From: Camarhynchus parvulus
Taxonomy: Eukaryota; Chordata; Aves; Passeriformes; Thraupidae
NCBI RefSeq assembly: GCF_901933205.1
Contig: NC_044578.1
Location: 12,238,501 to 12,302,500 of the forward strand
Reading direction: 5' to 3'
Length of the DNA stretch: 64,000 nt
Notes under the pieces: generated by a model
What the model saw: the letters and a program-made list of their open reading frames with translations, nothing else
What the model was told of the DNA's origin: nothing
Database searches by the model: none
In this document: positions 63,401 through 64,000 of the stretch, piece after piece
Position numbering within the stretch: position 1 is the stretch's first letter
Layout of the letters: each line of letters starts with the position of its first letter
Position numbers and translations under genes: made by a program

Positions 63401-64000
63401 AAAACAAGATATAAAAAAACTTCAAAGTATATCGAGAGTTCTGCAGATTGCAGAATGCTTTCATTAATTTTCTAGGAACTTTACAAAAACTATATTCCAC
63501 ATGGTCCCTCCCAAGACAATCTCAAAAGTTAATCATCAAAGAAGGGGAGTTGGAATAGAGAAAAGAAAAACAAATATGAGGAAAGGAGGACTTCTTTCAA
63601 TTCACATCTTAATGATCTGTGGAAAGACGAGCAGCAAACACCTGACATATAAACTGTGTGTTTTTAAAGATGGTGAAACAATTTACTTTACAAACTTATA
63701 CAAGAAACTGTCCTGCCAGCAAGGTTTCATTTTCAAGAACGCATTTCAGAAGTTGCAGTAGGGAGTCAGAATCACAGAATCCCTCATTTTATTTCTGTCT
63801 CTGCCACTGATTACTTGACAAATTTAAAGTTATTTGATCACAATCAAGTACCTGAAGCACCTTCAGTCTGGAAATACACTTCTATTCGTATGTTATCAAG
63901 CTGCTGGAATAGTTGGCACTTTTCCAAAACCAAGCATCTAGAACAATTACAGGAAACACATGGGTAACGTATTCTGAATTAATGATATATATAAGCTAGT
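57402..64000. other. AT-rich non-coding stretch to the window end
   Basis: No gene is supported. Frames at 60506-60799, 61378-61575, 63091-63414 and 63501-63761 have no recognised domain. It includes a triplicated 8-mer CATTTCAT (58985-59008) and a 12-bp palindrome GGCACTAGTGCC (62289-62300). I see no CR1 copy here. Confidence 0.6.
58985..59008. repeat. (CATTTCAT)3 tandem repeat
   Basis: Three units, the last with a single change at its final base. Confidence 0.85.

Noticed and set aside
63091..63414. 107-codon frame containing a run of five Cys
   Set aside because: The Cys run comes from a TGT/TGC triplet stretch, and the rest has no domain or splice context.
63765..63785. CR1-like word 'gaatcacagaat'
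   Set aside because: Only about a dozen bases resemble an inverted CR1 tail, and the sequence beyond does not match.
1..64000. Prokaryotic operon, phage, CRISPR or endogenous viral genes
   Set aside because: No long uninterrupted reading frames, ribosome-binding-site pattern, regular spaced repeats, long terminal repeats or viral polymerase motifs were seen. The repeat content is that of a bird genome.

Overview
The window looks like vertebrate nuclear DNA, almost certainly from a bird and probably a songbird. The diagnostic evidence is a set of 5'-truncated CR1 LINE copies, the dominant avian retrotransposon. Several end in the typical CR1 3' tail, a 'cccttccaactcag' segment followed by ATTCTATG-like repeats. 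The form at 54013-54066 resembles the tail I associate with passerine CR1 copies; placement below 'bird' is inference. Background DNA is AT-rich and non-coding in texture, with frequent stops in all frames.

I recognise no protein-coding gene, tRNA, rRNA, snRNA, CRISPR array or bacterial or viral gene. The window is best read as a gene desert or the inside of one or more very large introns. The open frames of 60-160 codons are mostly what chance gives in 64 kb, apart from fragments of CR1 reverse transcriptase. Two segments (18697-18823 and 52433-52589) carry good splice-site signals on both sides and are offered as weak exon candidates only.

Layout: 1-9.2 kb is AT-rich DNA with GC-richer patches at 245-627, 2972-3420 and 7960-8110. 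A perfect TATAC pentanucleotide array lies at 9221-9282. An old CR1-like relic lies at 10496-11290, and a younger CR1 with a reverse-transcriptase active-site relic at 12222-13125. From 13.1 to 23.3 kb there are low-complexity tracts, an A-rich inverted repeat (15661-15707), a candidate exon, a pyrimidine-rich tract whose minus strand reads as coiled-coil-like peptide (about 19960-20325), and a TA microsatellite. Further CR1 copies lie at 23288-23731 (-), 25105-25605 (+), 32408-32559 (+), 39592-39745 (-), 46155-46506 (+) and 54013-54066 (+). A degenerate minisatellite with a 73-79 bp period lies at about 48930-49245. The region 35.7-43 kb has repeat-poor stretches rich in homeodomain and POU-type motifs that could be conserved non-coding elements. 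The last 10 kb holds only short repeats and hairpins.

No genes are seen working together. I found no evidence for a new biological system. The items most worth checking are the two exon candidates, the minus-strand coiled-coil-like reading, the minisatellite and the possible regulatory elements.
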